From Sphingobacteriales bacterium (GTDB taxonomy: Bacteria > Bacteroidota > Bacteroidia > Chitinophagales > Chitinophagaceae), in contig JACRJO010000021.1 in NCBI GenBank assembly GCA_016219985.1, positions 1 to 64,000 on the forward strand: 64,000 nt of DNA, given 5' to 3'. Below, in pieces: positions 19,396 to 29,219 of the stretch. The position numbers were made by a program, and so were the translations under genes. The stretch's first letter is position 1, and every line of letters starts with the position of its first letter. Below the pieces are notes generated by a model that saw only the letters and a list, made by a program, of their open reading frames with translations, searched no databases and had not been told where the DNA came from.

Positions 19396-20289
19396 ATGCG
19401 AAAAACCTTTTATCCATATTTCCTGCTTGCCGGGCTGTTGTCGATTTCTGTTTTTTCCTGTGTTCCCCAAAAAAGGGTGACCGGTGCAAAAAAGGAACTG
19501 ACCACCGTGAATACCCAATTGCAGCAGCATGCCGGAACCTTGTCTGTGCTGGATAAAGCCCGTCAGAAAAAAGAACAGCAGAACGAAATAGATGATACGG
19601 CCAGTGCCCGGATCCGTAATTTTATTACCCGAACCCGCAAAGAAATTGACACCCTCGTCAACAATAATACCGTGCTGATCGGGGAAACCGCGGTGGAAAA
19701 ATCAGACTGGGACCGGCTCCGCAAAGCCCTGGCCTTCTCCCGGAAAATATCAAAAAATATCGGCGATAAAATTTTATTCCTGAACGACCTGATCAGCCAG
19801 AATATGGTGGTACGGATCGACCAGGATGTGGTCTTTGAACCCGGCAAATACGAAGTGTCTCCCGAGGTGGCCGCGGCTATTGGCCGGTTGTTTGAACCCG
19901 CCGCAGGGGAGATTGATCTCTTTGTAAAAAAATACCCTGACTTCCCGCTTTCCCTCATAATCACGGCCAAAGGCTACTCCGATGCAACCCTGATCGCAGA
20001 AGGATCGGGCCTGCTGAAAGAATTAAAAGAACGGCTGAAACTGCAGAACAGCCATCCCGGCAACCGGGAGCTCAATAAGGAGTTATCCGTGGCCCGTGCG
20101 GAAGCGGTGATTGGCTTATTTAAAAGCTATACTGTAAACCGGAGCAGTACCGGGGGGAATATCCGTAATATCCTGTACCTGCACGAGGGAAAGGGAGAGG
20201 TTTACCCGGATCCGGGGATCACGGATTACAAGGTCAACGATGCCCGGCGGCGGATCGTGCTGCTGTACTGGAGTATATTTCCCGAATAA
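19396..20289 (+). CDS. Lipoprotein with OmpA-like C-terminal region
   Basis: MRKTFYPYFLLAGLLSISVFSC lipobox; VVFEPGKYEVSPEVAAAIGRL..ITAKGYSDATL..LSVARAEAVIGLF. Confidence 0.65.
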   Translation: MRKTFYPYFLLAGLLSISVFSCVPQKRVTGAKKELTTVNTQLQQHAGTLSVLDKARQKKEQQNEIDDTASARIRNFITRTRKEIDTLVNNNTVLIGETAVEKSDWDRLRKALAFSRKISKNIGDKILFLNDLISQNMVVRIDQDVVFEPGKYEVSPEVAAAIGRLFEPAAGEIDLFVKKYPDFPLSLIITAKGYSDATLIAEGSGLLKELKERLKLQNSHPGNRELNKELSVARAEAVIGLFKSYTVNRSSTGGNIRNILYLHEGKGEVYPDPGITDYKVNDARRRIVLLYWSIFPE

Positions 20290-21006
20290 TTACTGGCCAA
20301 ATACTTTTTTCAGCAGATCAGAAGTCCTGGCTACCGGGTTGGACCGGATATTAGCTTCTTCTTTGGACACCTGGTCAAACAGGGCATCCACAGCCTTTCC
20401 CACCACATAGGAAGTCAGGTCAGGGTTCACCTTTTTAAACGTGGTGGGCAGTTTATTGTACGTGTTCATAATATCCCCGTAATACTTTGTGGCATCTGTT
20501 TTATCGAGTGAGGCTTTCACCGAAGGAGTAAAGGCGGTGATCAGTTTTTGTTTGGTCTTCTCTTTGAAATAGTTCGTTGCCGCGTCTTTCGGTCCCTTTA
20601 AAATATTCAGGGCATCCGTCAGGGTCATTTCTTTGATTGCGTCCACAAAAATCGGTTTGGCGAAAGCCACCGCATCTTCCGCACCCCGGTTGATCGACAA
20701 GATGGCTTTGTCCACCTGGGCGCCCATCCCCATGCCCCGCAGGGTGCTCTCCACTTTTTTGGCATCCGGCGGCAGGAGCACTTTATAGAATTCACTGCCG
20801 AAGAAGCCATCGGTCTTATTTAGGTTCAGTACAGCCTTGGCCACTCCCTGCGTCAGTGCTTCTTTAATCCCCTGGCCTGCTTCGTTTTCGGAAATGCCGG
20901 AAGCGCTGGTTTTCTTTTTCAGCAGGTCCGGCAATTTGATCTGCGCCTGCGCTGCGATAGTCACTACAAAAAGACCCAGGAAAAAAGCAATGAATCTCGT
21001 TTTCAT
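20290..21006 (-). CDS. DUF4197 domain protein
   Basis: EAGQGIKEALTQGVAKAVLNLNKTDGFFGSEFYKVLLPPDAKKVESTLRGMGMG...ATKYYGDIMNTYNKLPTT. Confidence 0.88.
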   Translation of the reverse strand: MKTRFIAFFLGLFVVTIAAQAQIKLPDLLKKKTSASGISENEAGQGIKEALTQGVAKAVLNLNKTDGFFGSEFYKVLLPPDAKKVESTLRGMGMGAQVDKAILSINRGAEDAVAFAKPIFVDAIKEMTLTDALNILKGPKDAATNYFKEKTKQKLITAFTPSVKASLDKTDATKYYGDIMNTYNKLPTTFKKVNPDLTSYVVGKAVDALFDQVSKEEANIRSNPVARTSDLLKKVFGQ

Positions 21007-21081
21007 ACTGATGAATTAAGGAAAGTAAAAATAATGGCAATTCTTACCTGCAAAAAGGCTGCCGGTTATTTTGACGATATT

Positions 21082-21804
21082 TTAAGGGATTCGTTGCGTT
21101 ACAGGATTATTTAACGATCCCCCGAAAACTTTCCGGAGTAAATCCGTTGTCCGGGCCGCAATATTCTGACGTATGTTTACTTCCTCTTTGGCTACGAGGT
21201 CAAAAAGGGCTTCGGTGGCTTTACCTGTAACAAAAGAAGGCAGGTCCGGGTTCAGTTTCCTGACAGTGGTGGGAAAATTATTATAGGTATTGATGAGATC
21301 CCCGTAGTATTTGGTGGCATCCAGTTTGTCGAGGGAACTTTTTATAACCGGTAGAAAAGCAGCCATCAGCTTTTCCGTGGTCTTTACGCGGAAGAAATGA
21401 GTGGCGCTGGTATCCCCGTTCTTCACGAGGCCAATCGCATCACCGATGGTCATACTCTTAATGGCATCCACAAATATGGGCCTGGCGTAACCGGCAGCGT
21501 CCTCCGCGGCCCGGTTGACCTGGAGAATGGCTTTGTCAACCATTTTGCCCATACCCAGGTCGCGCAGGGTATTTTCGATCTTTTTCGCATCAGGGGGCAG
21601 CAGGATCTTGTAAAAGGCATCTTTGAAAAAGCCATCTTCCTTATTGAGCTGGAGTACGGCTTTTACCAAACCCTGTCCCAGGGCTTCCCGGATCCCCTCC
21701 CCGGCCTCCGCTTCGGTGACCCCGGTCCCGGCGGGTAATTTGGAAAGCAGGTCACAACTGTTCAGGGCAAAAGAAACAAGGAGCAGGAGGGTCAATTTTT
21801 TCAT
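21082..21804 (-). CDS. DUF4197 domain lipoprotein, paralogue of the neighbouring gene
   Basis: EAGEGIREALGQGLVKAVLQLNKEDGFFKDAFYKILLPPDAKKIENTLRDLGMG...ATKYYGDLINTYNNFPTT. Confidence 0.88.
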   Translation of the reverse strand: MKKLTLLLLVSFALNSCDLLSKLPAGTGVTEAEAGEGIREALGQGLVKAVLQLNKEDGFFKDAFYKILLPPDAKKIENTLRDLGMGKMVDKAILQVNRAAEDAAGYARPIFVDAIKSMTIGDAIGLVKNGDTSATHFFRVKTTEKLMAAFLPVIKSSLDKLDATKYYGDLINTYNNFPTTVRKLNPDLPSFVTGKATEALFDLVAKEEVNIRQNIAARTTDLLRKVFGGSLNNPVTQRIP

Positions 21805-22220
21805 GGAAATGGGGGTTGATCAGGTAAAAAATGCCCGGCCGGATAGCCGGACCCGGCAAATCTAAAATTTATCGCAGGAACGGCCCTTTTTCTTTCTGAA
21901 AACTCTGCCCGTAAGGGGTATTTACGGCAGCCGGGGCGGGTCATTCCCGGGAGAGGGGCAGAACCGGGGGTTATTTTGCCCCAAAACCCGGAATTTACAA
22001 TGGCCCCCCCGGCCGAAGTTTTTGGTATTGAAGTAAAAAGATTTAAGAAACTAAAATATCTTTGCGCCGGAGCAGGCAAAGGGGTAAATTCATACCTTAG
22101 AAACAGTAACTGCTGCTATTACGTATATGGATGGGGAGCAACCCGGAAAATCCCCCTTGAAAAAAGAGTACGGCGCCCATACCGAAAAGCGAGACGAGTA
22201 GGTGAACCAAAATAACTGTT

Positions 22221-22877
22221 ATGAAAAAAGTGTTATTCCTTTTGGCCGCATTTGTTTTCTGCCTGCAAATCAACGGCTTTTCCCAAAAATCAAGAGTTGG
22301 TTTCTCTACGGGGTACACCTCTTCCAATATGTATGGTAAAATTGGCGGCGACAGGATAAAGGATGATCCGAAATCCGGTATCAGTTTTGGTTTGCTGGTG
22401 GAAGCCCCGATCGGTAAAAGCCATATCAGTTTCCAGCCATCCTTAAATTATGTTCAGAAGGGCCGGGTTACTTTCAATGAAAACACCCGGGCCAATACCC
22501 TGAAAGAATGGATTGCGATCCGGTACGCTGAACTGCACGCTAATTTCCTGTACAATACCAACGGGGCGAAGGGTAACTGGTTTATCGGTGGCGGTCCGGC
22601 CATTGCTTTTGACCTGCCTTCCAAAAAAGTTTCCAAAACAGACGCCCTGAAAACAGAAACCAACCTGAACTTCGGCCAGGAAGCCAATTCTGACCTGAGA
22701 GGGATCGATTATGGCGGTAACCTGCTGACCGGCTATCGTTTAAAGGGCGGTTTCTTCTTCGCCTTTAATTATACGGTGGGCATCCGGAACCTGGTTCCGG
22801 TACAGGACGGAAATGACGACCAAATCAGGAATCATTGCTGGGGTATCCGCATCGGCTTCCTGATCAATAATAAATAA
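22221..22877 (+). CDS. Outer-membrane beta-barrel (porin-family) protein
   Basis: Signal peptide; VGFSTGYTSSNMYG..., GISFGLLVEAPIGKSHISFQPSLNYVQKG; C-terminal barrel strand. Confidence 0.75.
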   Translation: MKKVLFLLAAFVFCLQINGFSQKSRVGFSTGYTSSNMYGKIGGDRIKDDPKSGISFGLLVEAPIGKSHISFQPSLNYVQKGRVTFNENTRANTLKEWIAIRYAELHANFLYNTNGAKGNWFIGGGPAIAFDLPSKKVSKTDALKTETNLNFGQEANSDLRGIDYGGNLLTGYRLKGGFFFAFNYTVGIRNLVPVQDGNDDQIRNHCWGIRIGFLINNK

Positions 22878-22896
22878 GATAATTCCCAACTGCTTA

Positions 22897-22927
22897 CAAA
22901 AGCCTCCTTCCCGGAGGCTTTTGTCTT
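22897..22927 (+). terminator. Intrinsic terminator
   Basis: Perfect 11-bp stem CAAAAGCCTCC-ttccc-GGAGGCTTTTG followed by TCTTTG. Confidence 0.85.
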
Positions 22928-22982
22928 TGTACCCTAATCCCGAACCAGTACCTTTGCGGCTTCAAATTACCAGTCTACATTC

Positions 22983-24533
22983 ATGAGTACACAACATCTA
23001 TCCGAACAGGAACAATTGCGCCGGGAGAAACTGGCCGAGCTGATCATCATGGGGATCGAACCCTATCCCGCCCCCCTGTTCCCGGTCAATAACAACTCCG
23101 CTTCCATAAAAGCCAATTTCACGGCAGAAAAAGCGGAGGAGTACGGGGATGTATGCCTGGCCGGCCGCGTTATGAGTGTACGGGATATGGGCAAGGCCAA
23201 TTTTGCCGTGATCCAGGATGCACATGGCCGTATTCAATTATACCTGAAGCGGGATGATATCTGCCCGGGTGAAGACAAATCTCTCTATGATATCGTCTGG
23301 AAGAAACTGACCGATATCGGTGATATCATTGGCATCCGGGGTTATGTATTTATCACCAGGACCGGTGAGACCTCTGTACATGTGAAAGAACTGACCATGC
23401 TCAGTAAATCCCTGCGCCCCCTGCCGATCGTAAAGGAGGCCGAGGGACAGACCTTCGACGCAGTTACTGACCCCGAATTCAAATACCGCCAGCGTTATGC
23501 CGACCTGATCATCAACCCTTCGGTGAAGGAAACCTTCCTGAAGCGCACCAGACTGATCAATTCCATCCGCGAATACCTGAATAACCAGGGCGCCCTGGAA
23601 GTGGATACCCCTGTTCTGCAGAGCATCCCCGGCGGGGCGGCGGCACGTCCCTTTATCACGCATCATAATGCGCTGGACATTCCCCTGTACCTGCGTATTG
23701 CCAATGAACTTTATTTAAAAAGACTGATCGTGGGCGGGTTCGACTGGGTGTATGAATTCAGCCGCAACTTCCGCAACGAAGGAATGGACCGTACCCATAA
23801 TCCCGAGTTCACCATCCTGGAATTTTATACCGCGTACAAGGATTATTACTGGATGATGGAAACCACGGAGCAGCTGCTGGAAAAAGCGGCCCTGGATGTG
23901 TGCGGTAATACCGAGGTTCCCGTTGCTGATAAGACCATTTCCTTCAAAGCGCCGTTCAAACGCATCAGTATTTATGATGCGATAAAGGAACATACCGGTT
24001 TTGATGTAAGCCGGATGAACGAAGAACAGCTCCGCTCCGTATGCAAGCAATTGCATATCCAGGCAGACAATACCATGGGCAAGGGCAAACTGATCGATGA
24101 GATCTTCGGTGGCAAATGCGAGCACCACTTTGTGCAGCCCACTTTTATCATTGACTACCCGGTTGAAATGAGCCCGCTTACCAAGAAGCACCGGGACAAA
24201 CAGGGACTGGTGGAACGGTTTGAGCTCATCATCAACGGCAAGGAGATCGCCAATGCCTATAGCGAACTGAACGACCCCATCGACCAGCGGGAGCGTTTTG
24301 AGGACCAGGTAAAACTGATGGAACGGGGGGATGATGAGGCCATGTTTATTGATTATGATTTCCTGCGCGCCCTCGAATACGGGATGCCGCCCACGGCCGG
24401 GATCGGTTTTGGGATCGACCGGCTTTGCATGCTGCTGACGAATAATGTGTCTATCCAGGATGTGTTGCTGTTCCCGCAGATGAGACCGGAAAGAGGTTCG
24501 ACCTTGGATATTCCTGCTGAGGAAAAAGACTAA
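22983..24533 (+). CDS. lysS: Lysine--tRNA ligase, class II
   Basis: RYADLIINPSVKETFLKRTRLINSIREYL, FEFSRNFRNEGMDRTHNPEF-type motif 2, GIGFGIDRLCMLLTNN motif 3. Confidence 0.96.
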   Translation: MSTQHLSEQEQLRREKLAELIIMGIEPYPAPLFPVNNNSASIKANFTAEKAEEYGDVCLAGRVMSVRDMGKANFAVIQDAHGRIQLYLKRDDICPGEDKSLYDIVWKKLTDIGDIIGIRGYVFITRTGETSVHVKELTMLSKSLRPLPIVKEAEGQTFDAVTDPEFKYRQRYADLIINPSVKETFLKRTRLINSIREYLNNQGALEVDTPVLQSIPGGAAARPFITHHNALDIPLYLRIANELYLKRLIVGGFDWVYEFSRNFRNEGMDRTHNPEFTILEFYTAYKDYYWMMETTEQLLEKAALDVCGNTEVPVADKTISFKAPFKRISIYDAIKEHTGFDVSRMNEEQLRSVCKQLHIQADNTMGKGKLIDEIFGGKCEHHFVQPTFIIDYPVEMSPLTKKHRDKQGLVERFELIINGKEIANAYSELNDPIDQRERFEDQVKLMERGDDEAMFIDYDFLRALEYGMPPTAGIGFGIDRLCMLLTNNVSIQDVLLFPQMRPERGSTLDIPAEEKD

Positions 24534-24540
24534 ATAATAG

Positions 24541-24752
24541 AGTCCGGAAGCCGGATAGACCGGAAGAATCAGTCTGATAGATTGCAGGGTCTTTCGCTTT
24601 TCGGTCCTTCCTGACTTTCGGTCTTTCCGACTTTCCCGTCTTCCCGACTTTCCCGTCTTCCCGACTTTCCCGTCTTCCCGTCTTCCCGACTTCCCGACTT
24701 CCCCGTCTTCCCCGACTTTCAGTCTTTTCCGCCTTTCCGACTTTCCCAACTT
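24541..24752. repeat. Low-complexity 'CGACTTTCCCGTCTTCC' word repeats
   Basis: Repeated units gactttcccgtcttcc / gacttcccgacttccccgtcttcc between lysS and the next gene. Confidence 0.9.
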
Positions 24753-24784
24753 TTTCCGTAAGTTGCCCAAGAAAAAACATCGAA

Positions 24785-25129
24785 ATGAAACCCTTTATTC
24801 CCGCCAAAGTCGCTGAAGTCCTTTTCGCGCTGATTATTGCTTATTTTGGTTATAACCATTTTAGCCGGGCGGGCGCCATGAGTGGCTGGGTGCCTGATTT
24901 TATGCCGGGGGATCCGAAGATCTGGATCTACGTGGTGGGTGCCTGTTTTATACTGGCAGCTATCGCCATCCTTACAGAGATTCAAAAAGTAATGGCCTGC
25001 TACCTGCTTGCAGCTCTGCTGCTGTTACTTGGCTTCCTGGTACACTGGAAGAATGGAATGCTCTCTTTGGATTTCCTGAAAAATGCTTCTATGGCACTGA
25101 TGGCCATCCTGATCGGGAGCAAAAAATAA
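24785..25129 (+). CDS. DoxX-like small membrane protein
   Basis: Four hydrophobic segments; AEVLFALIIAYFGYNHFSRAGAM... Confidence 0.65.
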   Translation: MKPFIPAKVAEVLFALIIAYFGYNHFSRAGAMSGWVPDFMPGDPKIWIYVVGACFILAAIAILTEIQKVMACYLLAALLLLLGFLVHWKNGMLSLDFLKNASMALMAILIGSKK

Positions 25130-25185
25130 TTACCGGCATTGATGGTATGCTGCAACATATTCCGCTAACCGGCGGGATGTTCGTT

Positions 25186-26004
25186 TTACACAAACAAATC
25201 ATTGTACAACTGTGCGCCCGGCACCACCGAGTATTTTTCCAGATCGGTGATTCCTTCCTCTGCCAGCACCTGTTCATCGATAAAGAGATTGCCGGTACAC
25301 AAGCCGGAAGGACGGCGCAGGATCGCATAAGCTGCATCAGCGAGGATGTCGGGAGTGCGGCTCATATTGGCGAGCATGGCGCCGCCGAGGAGGTTTCTTA
25401 CCGCAGCCGTATCAATCGTGGTGCGTGGCCAGAGTGAATTGGCCGCGATCCGGTACTGCGCCAGCTCCCTGGCCCAGCCGAGGGTCATCATGCTCATGTT
25501 ATACTTGGTCAGCGTATAGGCCACATGCTTCTCCAACCATTTGGGGTCGAGGTTGACGGGGGGCGATAAGGTCAGAATATGCGGGTTGGATGATTTCTTC
25601 AGGTGCGGGATACAGGCCCTCGTCACAAAGAAAGTGCCCCGTACATTGATATCATGCATCAGGTCGAAGCGCTTGGGCTCGGTTTGCTCGGTTGTGGTCA
25701 GGGAAATAGCGGATGCATTGTTGATGAGTATATCAATCCCCCCAAATTTTTCCAGTGTTTTATCAATCACGTTTTGCACCTGGTCCTCATAGCGGATATC
25801 GCATTGGACGGCCAGGGCCCTGCCCCCGGCGGCTTCAATTTCGGCGGCTGCGGTAAAAATCGTACCCCCCAGTTTGGCGTTTTCTTCCACGCTTTTGGCG
25901 GCGATCACAATATTGGCGCCTTCTTTGGCTAAACGGAGGGCGATGGCTTTCCCGATACCGCGGGTGGCACCGGTGATCAGGGCGGTTTTATTGGCAAACG
26001 ACAT
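25186..26004 (-). CDS. Short-chain dehydrogenase/reductase (HSDL2-like SDR)
   Basis: TALITGATRGIGKAIALRLAKEGANIVI, NNASAISLTTTEQT, VAYTLTKYNMSMMTLGWA. Confidence 0.9.
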   Translation of the reverse strand: MSFANKTALITGATRGIGKAIALRLAKEGANIVIAAKSVEENAKLGGTIFTAAAEIEAAGGRALAVQCDIRYEDQVQNVIDKTLEKFGGIDILINNASAISLTTTEQTEPKRFDLMHDINVRGTFFVTRACIPHLKKSSNPHILTLSPPVNLDPKWLEKHVAYTLTKYNMSMMTLGWARELAQYRIAANSLWPRTTIDTAAVRNLLGGAMLANMSRTPDILADAAYAILRRPSGLCTGNLFIDEQVLAEEGITDLEKYSVVPGAQLYNDLFV

Positions 26005-26017
26005 AGTTCTTGTATTT

Positions 26018-26105
26018 CTATGTGTCTTCTATTGTGTTGCTATGTGCCTATGTGGTGAAATAATTTAACACATAGGAACAATAGAACCACATAGGGCCAC
26101 ATAGT
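26018..26105. repeat. Imperfect inverted word repeat ('CTATGTG / CACATAG')
   Basis: ctatgtg..ctattgtg..ctatgtgcctatgtgg - aacacataggaacaatagaaccacatagggccacatag. Confidence 0.8.
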
Positions 26106-26114
26106 GGTTATTTA

Positions 26115-27104
26115 TCAATACTCCGGTAAAACCGGCTTTGTCTTTACAATTCCCTCTATTTTCTGCATCACTTCATCTGTCAGCAGGGGCAAGGCCTCCA
26201 GCGCTTTCAGGTTTTCATTCAGCTGTTCCTTCTTCGTGGCGCCGAGGATGGCCGTGGTCACATGCGGGTTGCGGATACACCAGGCAATACTCAGGGCTGC
26301 CTGTGATATGCCCAGTTCTTTTGCCAGCACGCCCAGCTCCCTAACTTTTGTCAGGAAACTTTCCTGCATCCAGCGGTCTTTGAGCCAGTCGAAACCACTT
26401 AGGGCAAAGCGGCTGTCTTCGGGGATCCCCTCATTGTATTTTCCACTCAGCAAGCCGGAAGCCAGGGGGCTCCAGATCGTGGTGCCCAGGCCCACCGTAT
26501 TGAAGATCGTCAAAAACTCGTTCTCGATCTTATTCCGCTCCAGCAAATTGTACTGGGGCTGTTCCACCACAGGGCCGATCAGCCCGTACTGCTGCGCCAC
26601 GCGGTGAGCTTCCATGATCTCCACCCCGCTCCATTCACTGGTACCCCAGTAAAGAATTTTTCCCTGCTGAACCAGGTTGTGCATGGTCCGGACCACTTCT
26701 TCAATGGGTACATTTTTATCCGGCCGGTGACAATAATATAAATCCAGGTAATCTGCCTGTAACCGCTCCAGCGCTTCGTGGCAGGCTTCCACAATATGTT
26801 TCCGGCTCAGGCCATGCTGGTTGGGGCGGTTCCCCTTTCCCCGCCAGCCCCAGAACACTTTGGAAGAAAGAACATAGGAACTCCTGTCCCAGTTCTTGCT
26901 CTTCAGCACCCGGCCCATCATTTTCTCGCTTTCACCAAGCGCATATACTTCCGCGTTATCAAAAAAGTTGACCCCGTGTTCGTACGCAATGCCCATCAGG
27001 GTATCCGCAATGCTGTCATCGATCTGCTTGTGAAAACTGACCCAGCTGCCGAAGGAAAGCACGCTCAGCTGGAGGCCGGTTTTACCCATATAACGATATT
27101 CCAT
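26115..27104 (-). CDS. Aldo/keto reductase (KvBeta / YghZ-like)
   Basis: MEYRYMGKTGLQLSVLSFGSW, HGVNFFDNAEVYALGESE, LDLYYCHRPDKN, ATILGATKKEQLNENL. Confidence 0.9.
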   Translation of the reverse strand: MEYRYMGKTGLQLSVLSFGSWVSFHKQIDDSIADTLMGIAYEHGVNFFDNAEVYALGESEKMMGRVLKSKNWDRSSYVLSSKVFWGWRGKGNRPNQHGLSRKHIVEACHEALERLQADYLDLYYCHRPDKNVPIEEVVRTMHNLVQQGKILYWGTSEWSGVEIMEAHRVAQQYGLIGPVVEQPQYNLLERNKIENEFLTIFNTVGLGTTIWSPLASGLLSGKYNEGIPEDSRFALSGFDWLKDRWMQESFLTKVRELGVLAKELGISQAALSIAWCIRNPHVTTAILGATKKEQLNENLKALEALPLLTDEVMQKIEGIVKTKPVLPEY

Positions 27105-27110
27105 ATATAG

Positions 27111-27152
27111 TTTGTAGTTGGTAGTTGGTAGTTGGTGGTTGGCAGTTTGAAG
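27111..27152. repeat. 'GTAGTTG' word repeat
   Basis: tttgtagttggtagttggtagttggtggttggcagtttg. Confidence 0.75.
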
Positions 27153-27194
27153 TTAAGTAAAGAATAGTTAAACAAGCCAGGGCGGCGGGGCTGT

Positions 27195-27770
27195 TTATTG
27201 CGGCATGCCGTTTTCGGAGACCTTCATGTCCCCGGTGCTTTCCTTAAACATGATCCGGCTGAGATCCTGTGAAGCTTCCAGGCCTTTACCGCCATAGATA
27301 TTTTTCCCGGGGCCATGATAGATCGCGTATTTATCCGTGTAGAACATTTTCTTAGTCTGGTCCCACCAAAGGTCGGGGGAACGCAGGGTATCGCCTTTCA
27401 CCGTGATCACCACCACGCTGTCACGCAGGTACACTTTATTCAGGTTTTCGTAATAGATCCCGTAACGGCAGTCCAGCCAGGTCTCCAGCTTTTTGGTGCT
27501 GTCGTTATAAAAATCGCAGTGCAGGCTTTTGGGAAATTCCACTGAAATGGTATCGCTGTTGGTGCGGATCATCAGGGGCGCCGTGAGCTTGGCCCTGAGC
27601 TCCCCGTCCTGGCTCATATAGCTCACGACATTCTTTGCTTCCTCCCTCATCACCACCCGGCGGGTCCAGTCGTTCAGCACTTTATCATCATTCTCACAGG
27701 ACAGCATAAAAAAACAGCCTGTGATGAACAAGGCTGTCAAAAATATTTTATGGGGTGTTTTCAAAGACAT
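27195..27770 (-). CDS. lptC: LPS export ABC transporter periplasmic protein LptC
   Basis: LSCENDDK..., EEAKNVVSYMSQDGELRAKLTAPLMIRTNSDT...EFPKSLHCDFYND..LDCRYGIYYENLNKVYLRDSVVV. Confidence 0.85.
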   Translation of the reverse strand: MSLKTPHKIFLTALFITGCFFMLSCENDDKVLNDWTRRVVMREEAKNVVSYMSQDGELRAKLTAPLMIRTNSDTISVEFPKSLHCDFYNDSTKKLETWLDCRYGIYYENLNKVYLRDSVVVITVKGDTLRSPDLWWDQTKKMFYTDKYAIYHGPGKNIYGGKGLEASQDLSRIMFKESTGDMKVSENGMPQ

Positions 27771-27800
27771 CAGCAGTGAATAATGCCAAAGTTAGACGGT

Positions 27801-29219
27801 CTATTCGTATTTGCGTTTGATGAACCAGATATCGCTGAGGGAGAAACCAAGGGAGAACCGGAACAGGTTTTCCTTAAGCAGGTTATCGTTGTTCCCGCGT
27901 TTGATATATTCAAATGCCAGGTTGATAAAGGTTGCCTGATTGGGAGCCTGCCGGCTGACGGCCATGGGCAGACCCAAACCAAAAGAGCCGCCGAACTGGG
28001 GCAGCTTCTGCCCTACTTTTACATAATCCGACCCCAGGATGAGACCAAAGCGATAGGAGATATTGCTGAAATAATTACGGCGCGGTACCGGGTTCAGCTG
28101 GGCACCTGCCCTGAGCTCCCATTTATTACGCAGCGAATCCGGCTGCCCGTAAAAGCGATACTTGCTCCAGCCCTGCTGGTTCAGATCCAGTCCGAATATC
28201 CAGCCACCTTCCTTGTTCTGCACCGCGAATTTCTGCAGGATAAAACCAATGGTAAAGTTGGAGGGAAGTTCAATGGTACCTTTTACATCCCGGAGATCAG
28301 ACACACTGTCTAACCGCACATTACCCGCATTATCATCGTACACGAATGTCTCCCGCATCCGATCCTGTTTGGCCTTCAGCTTCTGTGCCCAGCTGCCATA
28401 GGCGCCGATGGTCAGTTGCATGGTCTTGTTCAGGGGAAGTTTATACTGGAGGCCCGCGTTGAAATAAAGTTTTCCGAAATTAGTGCGGGTCTCGTAATTG
28501 GTCATAAAATAAGAGACCGTATCATTCACCAGCGCCCTGCGGGAGCTGTAATCTTTTTCGCCAAAGAGGTAACCGCCGTTAAATCCAATGCTTAGTTTCT
28601 CTTCCAACCCGTACTTCTCCCGGTGGAGAAGGCTGAAACCGGTTCCTGCTGAGATCAGGTAGGAACCGCCATTCCCCTGGTAAAGGGTGGAGGCGCTGTC
28701 AATCGGCAAACCGGTGCCTGGATCTTTCAGGCGCTCCCGGGTTATGATCTTATAACTGATACGGGAAACCGGGCGGATACCAAAACTGAATCCCCAGTTT
28801 TGTTTCAGCGGTACGCCGATCTGCACATAAGAGAACAGGGCATTACTGGCCGTGAATTTTGTAGCATTGTCAGGTTCGCGGAGAGTCCGGTTGTCGAAAT
28901 TCAACCCGAAATCCAGCAGGGCTCTCCCGGAACTGATCTTTTTGGATTTCTTCTCCCGGAAGGTCTGGAAGGAAGCATAGGAGGCCGGGTTGCTGAAATT
29001 GATGGAAAGCTGGTCGATATAACCGGCCGATAAACCGCCCATGCTGCGGTTAATAATATTGGTGGACGGGACCAGGTCCCCGATACCATACCTGGAATAG
29101 GGGGAATTATCCTGCGAAAAAACAGGACTCGCAGCAGTCAGAATCAGCAGCACAAAAGTCCACCGGGAACTTTGTAACGCATTGATTATCTTAGGGATTA
29201 TTGAGTTCGCTCGTTGCAT
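27801..29219 (-). CDS. Outer-membrane beta-barrel protein
   Basis: SPYSRYGIGDLVPSTNIINRSMGGLSAGYIDQLSINFSNPASYASF; C-terminal FSLGFSLSDIWFIKRKYE. Confidence 0.8.
   Translation of the reverse strand: MQRANSIIPKIINALQSSRWTFVLLILTAASPVFSQDNSPYSRYGIGDLVPSTNIINRSMGGLSAGYIDQLSINFSNPASYASFQTFREKKSKKISSGRALLDFGLNFDNRTLREPDNATKFTASNALFSYVQIGVPLKQNWGFSFGIRPVSRISYKIITRERLKDPGTGLPIDSASTLYQGNGGSYLISAGTGFSLLHREKYGLEEKLSIGFNGGYLFGEKDYSSRRALVNDTVSYFMTNYETRTNFGKLYFNAGLQYKLPLNKTMQLTIGAYGSWAQKLKAKQDRMRETFVYDDNAGNVRLDSVSDLRDVKGTIELPSNFTIGFILQKFAVQNKEGGWIFGLDLNQQGWSKYRFYGQPDSLRNKWELRAGAQLNPVPRRNYFSNISYRFGLILGSDYVKVGQKLPQFGGSFGLGLPMAVSRQAPNQATFINLAFEYIKRGNNDNLLKENLFRFSLGFSLSDIWFIKRKYE

Noticed and set aside
23715-24770. 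351-aa minus-strand ORF
   Set aside because: Antisense to lysS; its N-terminus is just translation of the GACTTTCCCGTCTTC word repeats.
24451-24807. Arg/Lys/Gly/Glu-rich 118-aa ORF (KVGKTGRRESREDGKVG..)
   Set aside because: Artefact of translating low-complexity repeat DNA.
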